NCBI GenBank assembly: GCA_025506515.1
Contig: CM046443.1
Coordinates: forward strand, 88,337,281-88,401,280
Reading direction: 5' to 3'
Length of the DNA stretch: 64,000 nucleotides
Source of the DNA: Flaveria trinervia
Taxonomy: Eukaryota; Streptophyta; Magnoliopsida; Asterales; Asteraceae
Each line of letters opens with the position of its first letter. The stretch's first letter is position 1. Under the pieces are notes generated by a model that was not told where the DNA came from, made no database searches, and worked only from the letters and a program-made list of their open reading frames with translations. Below, piece by piece: positions 23,361 to 33,333 of the stretch. The translations under genes and the position numbers were made by a program.

Positions 23361-23891
23361 ACTTAGAATATTTTCTGAATTCTTGGGGAAAAATGTAAAA
23401 GTAGGCTTTGACTTGGGATGTTCTCGAGGGCTATGTAAGTTGACTTTTTGAGGTCAAAGATGATGTGATGGGCATGGATGATATAAGATGATGATGATGA
23501 TGTATGATGATGATGATGTTATGTATGAAGTTATGCATGATGGTATGTGTGATGTATGTTATGTATGCATGCTGATATGTATGAAGATTTGCATGATCTT
23601 GTTGATGTTCCTATTTATGTATGTTTATCTTCCCGTGGTTTTGCGTTGAATGTTAATGAAAGAAATGATAAAGTATTATGTAACGTAAAGCGGAAGATAA
23701 TGAAAAGAGGAACGTAATGTAAGAATGCATGCATTAATGAATAAAAGATGGTAAAGAAAGTCTTGCAAGCACTGTATAAAGAAACACACTAAATGAAGAG
23801 TGTTAGTTCAACAGTGTATGGGATAGCTACCCCAGAAGGATGCACACCGGGTTCTTTCTTTGTGATTGACCATTTGATGTGACCTTTGTCG

Positions 23892-24112
23892 CTTACCCTA
23901 GGTACTGTAGTCAGGCTGTTGTGCGCCATGACGGTGGGTCTATGATAGACCTAGGCCTATTACCCGCTTTATACATGAAGGTGGGGTACAACACATGACA
24001 ATGGTATCCCTGAACTTACCCTAGGTACTGTTGTCAGGTTGCTAAGCACCATGACTGGGGGTCTATGATAGACCTCGGCCCAGTACCCGCTTTATGCATG
24101 ACGGTGGGGTAA
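23892..24112 (+). repeat. 123-bp tandem duplication in TE3 LTR
   Basis: CTTACCCTAGGTACTG recurs at 23892 and 24015, and both copies run on to a CCCGCTTTAT end. The 3' LTR fragment of the same element has only one copy (27953-28050). Confidence 0.85.
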
Positions 24113-24640
24113 AGTTCATGGTTTTGGATGGAACGTAAAGAAGTAAAGATGAACGTACAAATGAAAGTAACTTATGAAAGTGAATGATAATGACGTACGA
24201 TGAGTGAATGAAAGTTAATGAATAAATGATGAAGATAATAATGATATTATCTATGTGTACATATGATGTGTGACCACATTCAAAAGTAAAGAACGGTTTT
24301 AAATGCAAGTAAAGTACGTTTTATTTTAAAACTAGAACTCACTCAGCAACATTGACTTTTTATGCATTTTCTAGTTGACAGGTAAGATTGCTGAGTATGG
24401 CATGAGGCGGCTATTTGGCTCTTTTTGGATGGCATCCATTTCTATAATTCTTTTATGATGTAATGCAACAAGTATTTTCTAATGTGATAACGATGTATTA
24501 TTTTGAAAAAGCCTTTATAATGAATAAAATATCATTTTTGAATGTTTTCGCTACAACGTTTATTTAAGTTAAATGTAAATATATGTTTTATGTGCGATGA
24601 TTGACCAGCTATGAGCGTCCCGGAAACGGGGCCTTACAAG

Positions 24641-24654
24641 TTGGTATTAGAGCC
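24641..24654 (+). promoter_or_regulatory. TE3 primer binding site (tRNA-iMet)
   Basis: TTGGTATTAGAGCC, 2 nt after the LTR, with one T where C is usual. Confidence 0.86.
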
Positions 24655-24991
24655 AAAGTTTAAGTGAACCGCGTAAATTTTCAAAATAAACCTTAACTTA
24701 AACTTAAAATGGGATGGAAAGGGAAGGGATGTCAGTCCGAGTAGCTGTGTGCCATGAGGTATTTTCTTAATGTTAACCGGCATTATGTGCGCATGTTATG
24801 TGGTTTATGTGTTGTTTGTAGATTTAGATATTGATGTAGTCAGGATAGGTAATGCTTGGGGTATGAAGAGTAAAGTAAGTGGTTAATCACAACTAGCCAC
24901 TGTAATTAGTGACTTACTATACTTGACATAAACTGAGCAGTTCCCTTGAATGATCGTGTTGGTGTTTGAATCTTATAGTGTGTGTTAGAGG
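24655..24991 (+). other. TE3 untranslated leader
   Basis: No open frame of interest. The sequence is closely shared with the leaders of TE4 (37076-37408) and TE5 (45982-46303). Confidence 0.6.
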
Positions 24992-26207
24992 ATGGCCGGT
25001 GGTAGATCATCAAAAGCTTCGAGAGGTGGAGGTCATGGTGTGCATGTTGCTGAACCGCGACCAAAAAGAGGAAGGCCTAGAGTTGAAAAGGTGGTTCATG
25101 AAGAACCCGTCTCCCCTCATCCAAAGGGCGGAGATGAGAGTGCTAACATAAGAACCTCAGTGAAGGAGGTTGTAGGAGGAAGTGCATCAGGTCATGCAGA
25201 TGATTCTACCGTTTGTGATGACCGAAGTGATAAAGGTTGTACGGGAGGGGGAGAGGAAGGAAAGGAGTAGGCATACTGGCGAAGCGAGATGTCCTAAGAC
25301 TAAGACGGTTTTCTCGGATGGCGAGGAAGAAAAGGAGGAAGAAGAGTTGTGCAGGAGACGACACGAGGCTGTAATTATGGGGCATTTCAAAGGTGCAAGC
25401 CCCCAACATTCGATGGTAATGGCACTGCTGCTGCTCACTGGTGGGTGAGAGAGATGGAAGTTGTTCTGAATATTAGCAAGTGGCGGGAAGATCAGAAGGT
25501 GAAGTTCTCCGACCACTCATTTGTGGACTCGGCTCTATGTTAGTGGGACAATATTGTCCAAGCTGAGGGTAGCAGGGCTATCCGAAGGATGAGGTGGGCA
25601 GAGTTAAAGAAGTTGGTGATTGAGAAGTTCTGTCCTAATAGGGAGATAGATAAGGTTGAGAGGGAGTTCCTGCAGTTAGAGGAGGGGACCATAACCCATG
25701 AGCAATACACCACCAAGTTTAATGAGATGGCATGTCTGGTGCTGGATCAAGTGCCACCCTTTTCACGAAAAATCCAGAGATATATAAAGGGCTTGCCGGC
25801 GGATGTCCGCAGGCACATGATCGTTGCACGACTGAGCACATTTAGGTGGCAACTGACTTGCAGGGAGGTAGTATGATGAAAGAACTGTGGTGGTGACCGA
25901 AGGCAGCAAGAAAGGTGGTGGTGACTCGAATTGAAATGGAAAAAGGTTTGGTCGGGGTGGTGCCCCGACGAGTAACAAGAAGGCATGGGTAGATGACCGC
26001 CGCATGGTCACATCTAGTGCGGGGTCGAAGAAGTGTGGCAAATATGGAAGGGAGCATATCGGAGAATGTAGGTCGGGATCGAACTTATGCTTCAAATATG
26101 GGAGGAGGGGGCAGATAGCGAAGGACTGTCGTGTGCTCAGATGTTTTAACTGTGGTGAAGAGGGTCACATGAGTAGAGACTGTAAGAAGCCGAGGACTGA
26201 AGGTTGA
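24992..26207 (+). pseudogene. gag: TE3 gag (broken)
   Basis: Starts MAGGRSSKASRGGG. The capsid part shows CNYGAFQRCKPPTFDG, WVREMEVVL, KKLVIEKFCPNRE, EREFLQLEEGT and YIKGLPADVRRHM. The zinc-knuckle part at 26034-26189 has CFNCGEEGHMSRDC intact. Earlier knuckles are damaged (CGKYGREHIGEC and CFKYGRRGQIAKDC, each with Cys replaced by Tyr). Breaks: frameshifts near 25180 and 25345, TAG at 25541-25543 where Trp is expected, a frameshift near 25850, and TGA at 26205. Confidence 0.86.
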
Positions 26208-27568
26208 GGGGTGAAGAAGGCTAGGAGAGAAGGACCGTGGGCGAGCACCAGAGCGTTTACAATGACGCAGGAGGAGGCTAGGACGGACCCTGACGTTGTG
26301 TCAGGTACGTTTCTAGTAAATCAAACTTTAGCTTCTAAGTTATTTGATTCTGGTGCTAGTAAAAGTTTTATTGCTGCTGCTTTCTATGCTAAATTGCCTG
26401 TTAGTAGTAAGAGCATAGATACACCATTTGATGTAGAAACTGCCATAGGTAAGTCTACCAAGATTTCAAAGATGATAGAAGGTTGTCGTGTAAAACTAGA
26501 AGATCACAAGTTTCCTATTAGACCATTTGTGATGACCTTAGGCGGGTTGGATATAGTCCTAGGAATGGATTGGTTGGTGGACTACAAGGCGAACATTATG
26601 TGTCGCAAAAATATGATTCGATTGACAGCGCCTGATGATAGTACGATGATGGTTTATGGTGATCAAGTCACGATGATTCCGAAGGTGATTTTGATGGCAG
26701 TGGCGGGAAAGTGCATGAGGCGTGGATGTAATGCCTACTTGGCCTATGTAAAGGATGTGGATATGCCAACACCACAACTGACCGATGTACCGGTGGTGCG
26801 TGACTTTTTGGATTTGTTTCCCAAAGACTTACTAGGAGTGCCACCTGACCGCGAGATCGAGTTTTAGATTGACTTGATACCAGGTGCCCAACCGGTTGCT
26901 AAGGCACTGTATTGGTTGGCCCCGACTGAGATGAAAGAGTTGATGGAGCAACTGCAAGAGCTGCTCGATAAGGGGTTTATTAGACTGAGTATCTCTCTTT
27001 GGTGTGCTCCGGTCTTATTCGTGAAGAAGAAGAACGGTAATATGAGAATGTGTATAGACTACCGTGAGCTGAAAAAACTGATGGTGAAGAATCGGTACCC
27101 CTTACCAAGGATAGATGATTTGTTTGATCAGCTTCAAGGTGCCAGTTGATTCTCGATAATAGACCTTCGATCTGGCTACCATCAATTGAAGGTGAAGGAG
27201 CAGGATATTCCTAAAACAGCTTTTCGCACGCGTTATGGACACTACAAGTTTCTTGTTATGTCTTTGGTTTAACCAATGCGCAAGCTGCTTTTATGGACTT
27301 GATGAATCGAGTGTGTCGACCGATATTTGATAAATCAGTGATTGTGTTTATTGATGATATCTTGATTTATTCGAAGAGCGAGAATGAGCATGTCGATCAC
27401 ATTCAAGAGGTGTTGGAGACGTTGGGAAGGGAGAAGTTGTATGCCAAGTTCTCCAAGTGCGCATTCTGGTTGCACAACGTTCAATTCTTGGGTCACGTAG
27501 TGAATCCCTAGGAGATTATGGTGGACCCGACAAAGGTGGAAGCGGTGATGCAATGAAAGTCTCCAAAG
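26208..27568 (+). pseudogene. pol: TE3 pol fragment: protease and RT only
   Basis: The protease active site FDSGASKSF (about 26342) is intact, and GGLDIVLGMDWL lies near 26541. RT motifs present are KKKNGNMRMCIDYREL, PRIDDLFDQLQGAS, IDLRSGYHQLKV and VFIDDILIYSKS near 27346. Breaks: TAG at 26865-26867, TGA at 27147-27149 where Trp is expected, a one-base loss near 27262 in the MSFGLTNA block, and TAG near 27509. Coding similarity stops in the KSPKT block near 27568, where the sequence switches to LTR text. RNase H and integrase are absent. Confidence 0.88.
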
Positions 27569-27569
27569 A

Positions 27570-28297
27570 CACTGATATGTATGTATGATGTTATGCATGA
27601 TGGTATGTGTGATGTATGTTATGTATGCATGCTCATATGTATGAAGATTTGCATGATCTTGTTGATGTTCTTATTTATGTTTGTTTATCTTCCCGTGGCT
27701 TTGCGTTGAATGTTAATGAAAGAAATGATAAAGTATTATGTAACGTAAAGTGGAAGATAATGAAAAGAGGAACGTAATGTAAGAATGCATGCATTAATGA
27801 ATAAAAGATGGTAAAGAAAGTCTTGCAAGCACTGTATAGAGAATCACACTCAATGAAGAGTGTTAGTTCAACGGTGGGTGGGATAGCTACCCCAGAAGGA
27901 TGCACACCCGAGGTCTTTCTTTGTGATTGACCATTTGATGGAACCTTTGTCGCTTACCCTAGGTACTGTGGTCAGGCTGCTGAGCGCCTTGATGGGGGGT
28001 CTATGATACACCTTGGCCCGGTACCCGCTTTATGCATGACGATGAGGTAAAGTTCATGGTTTTGGATGGAATGTAAAGAAGTAAAGATGAACGTACAAAT
28101 GAAAGTAACTTATGAAAGTGAACAAAAGTGAATGATAATGACGTACGATGAATGAATGAAAGTTAACGAATAAATGATGAAGATAATAATGATATTATCT
28201 ATGTGTACATATGATGTGTGACCACGTGCAAAAGTAAAGAACGGTTTTAGATGGTAGTAAAGTATGTTTTGTTTTAAAACTAGAACTCACTCAGCAA
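27570..28297 (+). repeat. TE3 3' LTR fragment
   Basis: Matches the 5' LTR from about 23520 to 24347 but with a single copy of the 123-bp unit. It lacks both LTR ends: the left side is fused to pol and the right side stops at CTCAGCAA, about 290 bp short of the LTR end. Confidence 0.88.
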
Positions 28298-28301
28298 ACT
28301 A

Positions 28302-28985
28302 ATGCATATTAAATTAATCAACAAGTGGACAAATAGTTTGTTTGATCGACTTTTAGAGTTTTTAAAGGTTGCATTCCCAAAAGAAAATCACATTCCATCT
28401 TCACACTATGAGGCGAAGAAGAAGCTGAAAAAGATTGGGTTAGGATATGAATCCATCCATGAATGCATCAATGATTGTGCTTTGTTTGGAAAGAGAATGA
28501 AGAATTGCAAAATTGTCCGGTTTGTAACGAGAGCAGATGGGTTTATAAAAACACAAAAGGAAAAAGTAGTAGTACAAAAAGTATTGCGGTACTTTCCATT
28601 AACTCTTCGGCTTAAACGAAGGTATAGTTCCAGATTCACAGCAAAGGATATGATTTGGTATCACACTAGACACTCAGCGGATGGTATTATGCGTCATCCG
28701 GTAGATGGGAAGGCATGACAAGAATTTGATAAGGGACATTCTAAATTTTCCAAGAGCCTAGGAACTTCCGTTTGGGTCTAGCTGTAGCTGGCTTTAATCC
28801 ATTTTGAAACATGAGTCAAGCTTATAGTATGTGGCCAGTCTTGTTAACAACGTATAACACACCACCGTGGTTATGTATGAAAGAGTCTTCTTTCATGTTA
28901 ACTTTTCTTATTCCCGGTCCCAAATCACCTGGAAAAGACATTGATATTTTTTAAGGCCTTTGGTGGATGAGTTGAAGCTTTAGGA
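28302..28985 (+). pseudogene. CACTA TNP2-like transposase fragment
   Basis: Similar to the TNP2/Transposase_21 family, the large CACTA transposase. Visible blocks are KWTNSLFDRLLEFLKVAFP, IPSSHYEAKKKLKKIGLGYE and CINDCALFGK (28302-28500). Further on, AKDMIWYHTRHSADGIMRHP (about 28640-28700) and then, in shifted frames, text equivalent to the family's GLAADGFNPF and MKESSFMLTLLIPGP regions to about 28950. Breaks: a stop at 28716-28718, several frameshifts, and loss of both ends of the protein. The zinc-finger side before 28298 is missing. Confidence 0.8.
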
Positions 28986-29361
28986 TCATCCTAGTATTAG
29001 TGTTGCTAATGAGATAGATGTATTGCATGACAGTCAGTCATCTGATTATAACTTAGTGGTCGATAGTAATTTTGAAGTTGGTGAATCAAGTGCATGAGTT
29101 ATTAACCATGAGAGAGATGCACATGATAATTGTGATTTAGTTATAGACTTAAGTTGGTTGCCTGTTGCTCTCCTTGTTCATGGTGAAGATTTTATTAATG
29201 AGGATGAAGAAGATGAAGATGCATATCTCTCAGATGAGGAAGATTATATTAATGATGATGAAGAAGATGAAGATGCATTAGATATTAATGATAGAATGGA
29301 TGAGAGCGATGATGATCTTGTAAACGAAGATGAAAATCTTTATAGTGATAACTCAGATTGA
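28986..29361 (+). pseudogene. Acidic 3' end of the CACTA TNP2-like gene
   Basis: A frame with stops that becomes open from about 29158 and is dominated by Asp/Glu repeats (NEDEEDEDAYLSDEEDY and variants), ending NLYSDNSD and TGA at 29359-29361. Acidic C-terminal tails are usual for CACTA TNP2 genes. An internal duplication (DEEDYINDDEEDEDA) is visible. Confidence 0.6.
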
Positions 29362-29457
29362 TTGTATGTATTAAGAACACTTTATTTTATTTCTTATCAA
29401 AATGTCATATTTTATTCTATTTCTTATTAATGTGACATATGATTTTATTGCAGGTTA

Positions 29458-30963
29458 TGTCTTCAAGCATAGCAGGATCACATGGTGGTGATGGTAGGAG
29501 TAGGGATCCCCACGGGCATGGATATACTCTTTCTTCTGGTTGCCAATCATATAACTTAATGTTTTAAATTATAAATATATTTTAAATGTACTCACCTTTT
29601 GATTTTTTTATATTGATATAGCGTCAGCTAAGAAAATATGATCAAAAGGAAGGAATTTAAATTTATATGAGAAACATGCTACAAACAACAACCAACCACT
29701 GCTCGTGGAATTTGATCATACAGGAAAACAATTTAGTGCTGTGGGAGAAAATAGTCAATTATTTGTTAGAGCACTATCCAATCATGTTGTCATTGTTCCT
29801 TTTCATTATCCCACTTGAGAAAAAGTCCCTGATACGTTTAAGATATCATTGTTTAATTTTCTGGAGGCGAGTATTATGTGGTCTTTTATTTGTAATTTAG
29901 TAATCATAACTTTTATATATTTCTAACTATTTTGTTTTGCAGGAATATTTTGATTTAGAAGCTCATCATGGTTCAGACCATTGGCATGGAATCCAACTTG
30001 GTATCCATATGGATTGCCAGCGAGCATTTCGAGATAGAAAATATAATATGAAACAACATTTCTTAAATCATGGAGGATATAATAATATTAAGCACGCTAT
30101 AAATAATCTACCTGAAGGTCAAAGTCAGAAGGCATGGGAGCAGGTGGTTGAGTTTTTCTCAAGTGAAGAACATAAACGCCTTTCTAAAGGCATAAAGAAT
30201 AGGGCAAAACAACTCTATCCAAGTTTGCATGGTAGTCGATCATATGCTCAAAGACGATATCTTCAGGTAAGAAAACATATATTATTTAATTATGTATTAT
30301 TAATTCTTCTGCTATTATGAATATTGTTTTTAACAGGAGCAACAACTGGGACCCCAAGTTACATCGAAACGTGGAGGAGGTCGCATTATAGAGTAAGGTC
30401 ACGATGGGTCAACCAAAGGGCCGAAGAAGATTGGGTAATCTTAATATGTTAAGAATGTTATTATCATATGTTCATATGTATTTAATATATTGTGTTTGGT
30501 GATCTTGACCCAATATAGTCTATATACTATACATATTTAAGAACTGTTTGGTTTTGATAAGTTGTGCTTATATCTTGAAAGTTGGTAATTTTATGTTATA
30601 TTTACTTATGATTTAGCATGGTTTTTTTTCATTTTGTTATAGTTATGTTGTCGAAATTTCATAAAAATCTTAATACCTTTTCATTTTGGTTCTTTAAAAT
30701 TGCTGGCAAAATTGAAAATCAATACGCCCAAATGCAAATGGAGGCGGTAGAGTCGCTCGTTAATGAGATGCAATGTTTAGAGCTTGTATTAAGAGAAATG
30801 CGTGGTCATACGAGAGGTGTTCGATGAAAGTAAAAAATATCCTGGTTATGAACAATCAAGTGAGTTATCATCACATCCGAATGAAGAAATGGAAGCAATA
30901 AAGCAACAAATGCGAGAAATGAAAGAAAGGATGAATGAATTTGAAAGAAGAAAGCATAATTAG
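29458..30963 (+). pseudogene. CACTA TNPA-like (Transposase_24) gene, intron-containing
   Basis: The second CACTA gene, whose product binds subterminal repeats in En/Spm systems. It begins MSSSIAGSHGGDG at 29458. Later exons carry YFDLEAHHGSDHWHGIQLGI and NRAKQLYPSLHGSRSYAQRR (29940-30266), the hallmark of Transposase_24. A terminal exon encodes a coiled-coil-like helix (EEMEAIKQQMREMKERMNEF), stop near 30961. Likely introns: one ending TTTTGCAG at 29941, and 30267-30336 (GTAAGA to AACAG). Breaks include stops near 29659 and 29817. A GC-type donor is suggested near 29866. Confidence 0.75.
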
Positions 30964-31089
30964 AATTGTTTGATCTACGTTTAAGTATTGATAATATTTA
31001 GGTTTTATTTCTGCGTATCTGATTTGGGATAAATTTTAGGTAAAAAACCTGAATAAAATCAAAGTTTAAAAAATAAATTATTTAACGAG

Positions 31090-31467
31090 GAACCTTATGG
31101 CGACGACATGTCGTCGCCATAGGTAAAATGAGAAAATAATTTATTAATTTAATATATTTTCCATTTTTATTATTTCTTATATTAAAATACCTATGGCGAC
31201 GAGATGTTGCCGTCATAGGGTTCCGAGTTAGAGATATTTTATTTTTAATTTTCAATTAAAAAAAATTAATAATGATATGTCTGTAGCGACAACATATTGT
31301 TGCGATATGTGGCAATGGCGACTAAGTCTATGCGACGACTTTTTTTTACTAATTGCGACGAAACTATGGCTACTAACCCTCTAGCGACGACATGTCATCG
31401 TGATAGGCTATGGCGACGACATAGGCCACCTATGGCGATGACATTTGTCGTCGCGATTGGGTCAAAA
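31090..31467. repeat. Palindromic subterminal repeats of the CACTA element
   Basis: A perfect 26-nt palindrome at 31096-31121 (half-site TATGGCGACGACA) is followed by degraded copies of GCGACGACATGTCGTCGC at about 31192-31220, 31283-31330, 31382-31412 and 31408-31457. Subterminal repeats are the binding sites of the TNPA-type protein in En/Spm. Confidence 0.8.
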
Positions 31468-31477
31468 TCTTGTAGTG
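31468..31477 (-). other. CACTA terminal inverted repeat (3' end)
   Basis: TCTTGTAGTG on the plus strand, that is CACTACAAGA read on the minus strand. Confidence 0.88.
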
Positions 31478-31480
31478 ATA

Positions 31481-31801
<321 letters not shown>

Positions 31802-32227
31802 GGTTAGTTTCTTTACAATACCCTAATTTTATGACAACTTAATAACTAATCTAACCATTCATTGTTTTCAATCTTAAAATTCAATTATAAAACACAAAAG
31901 AGTAAAATAGTAATAAATTAATTTCTCTCTTTCCAATCATTATATATTATGAAAAAGCAATGGGGATCTGCCGCTGCCTTTTCATCATTTTGGTAAATTA
32001 CCACAATTTTTGTTGGTTTGCACTTAGCCTCTTCATTTGTCTTTATGGTCACTATGAAGGCTTATATGTGGGGAGAAAGAGTGTTGGTTAGGGTTGCCTT
32101 GACGGTGTTGCTGCCGTTGGCCGGTCGCCGCCGCTTGGAGGTGGCAGGTCGCCCCTACCCTTTGATTGTTGCTCGCACAACCTATGTCGTTGTCGATAGT
32201 TTCAATCGTAGTATCGCCGCTGCGTGA

Positions 32228-32415
32228 CGGTGGCGGGTTGCCCAAGCGTTCCAATCGTAGGTGGTGTCACCGCCGCCTAACGGTGGAAGGTGGCCCCGGT
32301 GTTCCGATCGTAGGTGGTTCCGCGACCGCCTAACGATGTCGGGTCGCCGTGGCATTCTGATCGTTGGTGGTGCCGCCGCATGACAGTGGCCGGCCGCCCC
32401 TACCTTCCGATCATC
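32228..32415. repeat. 53-bp GC-rich degenerate tandem repeat
   Basis: Units begin at 32228, 32281, 32334 and 32384 (spacing 53, 53, 50). They share a GGTGGC..GGGTCGCC..TTCCGATCGTAGGTGGT..CCGCC pattern. A weaker copy may precede them from about 32110. Confidence 0.78.
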
Positions 32416-33301
32416 ATTCTCACGGCGTGTATCGTCCTTGATATCTTGGTCTGCCACGACGGCATGGCTCTGGCTGTGTTCTACGTTTTGTGAGCTCATA
32501 ACCTATTTCATTTGTGCCTAACGCCGCTGTGCTCCGGCATTCAATTGGGGTTTTTGGTTTTAGCAACAACAGATGTGTCTTTGTCCTCACTCACCGATGC
32601 GTTTACGACGTTATTGCATCACTTGCGGTTTGCCTCTATCTGCTACTTACATTGTGGTTGTGTACCCCCGTGATTCAACCACTTGCTAGATGGTGGCGCT
32701 GCTCTGTTTAGCGTTGCCTTTGCGAAGTCGGTTTGTCGGCGGATGAGCGTTTGGTAGTTGGTTACGACCATCGTCGTCGCTGAGTTTTTTAGTTCCGGTT
32801 CAAATCCCTAGGTGGATGCAACGGATCGATGATGATGGGGTTCGTTTCTTTTGAGATCTAACGTCGATGATGATGGGATAGCTTCATCTGAGACGAAACG
32901 ACACAATGATGGTCATGGTTATGTGCTACTTGGTCTTGGTATTTTTCGATCGATGATGATGATGGCACGACCATATGAGACCACTCAATTTTTGCTTTCA
33001 TTATACGATTGACATTGTATCACGATTTCCTTTCACGTTCAACGTTTCTCTGCATTATCTTGCTATATAATTTTTCGGTTTTAGTTGTATGATTTAATGG
33101 GCATTTTGGATTACTTATTTTGTGGTGGAAAGCATGTTGAACATGATGCTTTCAAAATGATTTGGGATTCTTTTCTAGTGGGTTTGGTTTTGAAGTGGCC
33201 GGTTGTAATGTTGGTCGTGACTAGACTTTGCTTTCGAACCTACTATGTGTTTACGATGCAATGGCTATGGTTTATTTGAGTGTGGTTTGTCCCGTCCACA
33301 G

Positions 33302-33333
33302 CACGTGCAACGCACGTGAAAGAATTTAACTAG
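33302..33333 (+). other. Helitron 3' terminus: hairpin plus CTAG
   Basis: Stem CACGTGC / GCACGTG with an AAC loop, then AAAGAATTTAA, then CTAG and a T from the target. Spacing and order fit the CTRR rule of plant Helitrons. Confidence 0.7.

Larger units (their letters stand above)
22402..24638 (+). repeat. TE3 5' LTR (2237 bp)
   Basis: TGTAACACCC start and GGCCTTACA end, directly before a primer site. It contains an array of CATGCGCC-type motifs (about 23070-23360), ATG-rich simple sequence (23460-23530) and a 123-bp tandem duplication (23892 to about 24112). No gene is supported inside. Confidence 0.9.
22402..28297 (+). mobile_element. TE3: truncated Ty3/Gypsy element
   Basis: Starts TGTAACACCCGG, has a full 5' LTR, primer site, gag, protease and RT. 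It then jumps near 27570 from the end of RT straight into the middle of its own LTR sequence. RNase H, integrase and the first half of the 3' LTR are missing. The remaining LTR piece stops at 28297 against CACTA transposon sequence. Gag and Pol motifs match TE4 and TE5, so these three are one superfamily of related families. The 54 bp at 22348-22401 before it are plain spacer. Confidence 0.88.
28298..31477 (+). mobile_element. CACTA (En/Spm) transposon, 5' truncated
   Basis: Contains remnants of both CACTA genes (TNP2-like and TNPA-like). It ends in TCTTGTAGTG at 31468-31477, the reverse complement of the CACTACAAGA terminus. A cluster of palindromic subterminal repeats precedes that end. No matching CACTA start is seen; the left edge abuts the TE3 LTR fragment, so the 5' part has been lost. 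The three bases after the terminus (ATA) cannot be paired with a left duplication. Confidence 0.85.
31802..33333 (+). mobile_element. Probable non-autonomous Helitron (3' end clear, 5' end not found)
   Basis: Ends CTAG at 33330-33333 followed by T, preceded 11 nt upstream by a 7-bp hairpin (CACGTGC AAC GCACGTG, 33302-33318). That is the plant Helitron 3' signature. The interior is GC-richer than its surroundings and holds a 53-bp degenerate tandem repeat. No Rep/helicase gene and no recognisable captured gene is seen. The left boundary is unknown; a TC-starting stretch near 31922 is only a weak candidate. Short frames at 32018-32227 and 32514-32711 have no family resemblance I can name. Confidence 0.55.

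Noticed and set aside
24063..24308. Minus-strand open frame in the TE3 LTR, with similar ones in TE4 and TE5 LTRs
   Set aside because: Low-complexity antisense of ATGATG-rich LTR sequence; no domain.
28298..28310. Treating the CACTA element as complete
   Set aside because: No CACTACAAGA start and the first coding block is already mid-protein.
31920..31960. Possible Helitron 5' end (TCTCTC... after an AT-rich flank)
   Set aside because: Not preceded by the expected A at the insertion point and no conserved 5' motif; left as unresolved.
32018..32711. Possible host gene or captured gene exons
   Set aside because: Short frames, no recognisable family, and the region is a degenerate minisatellite in part.
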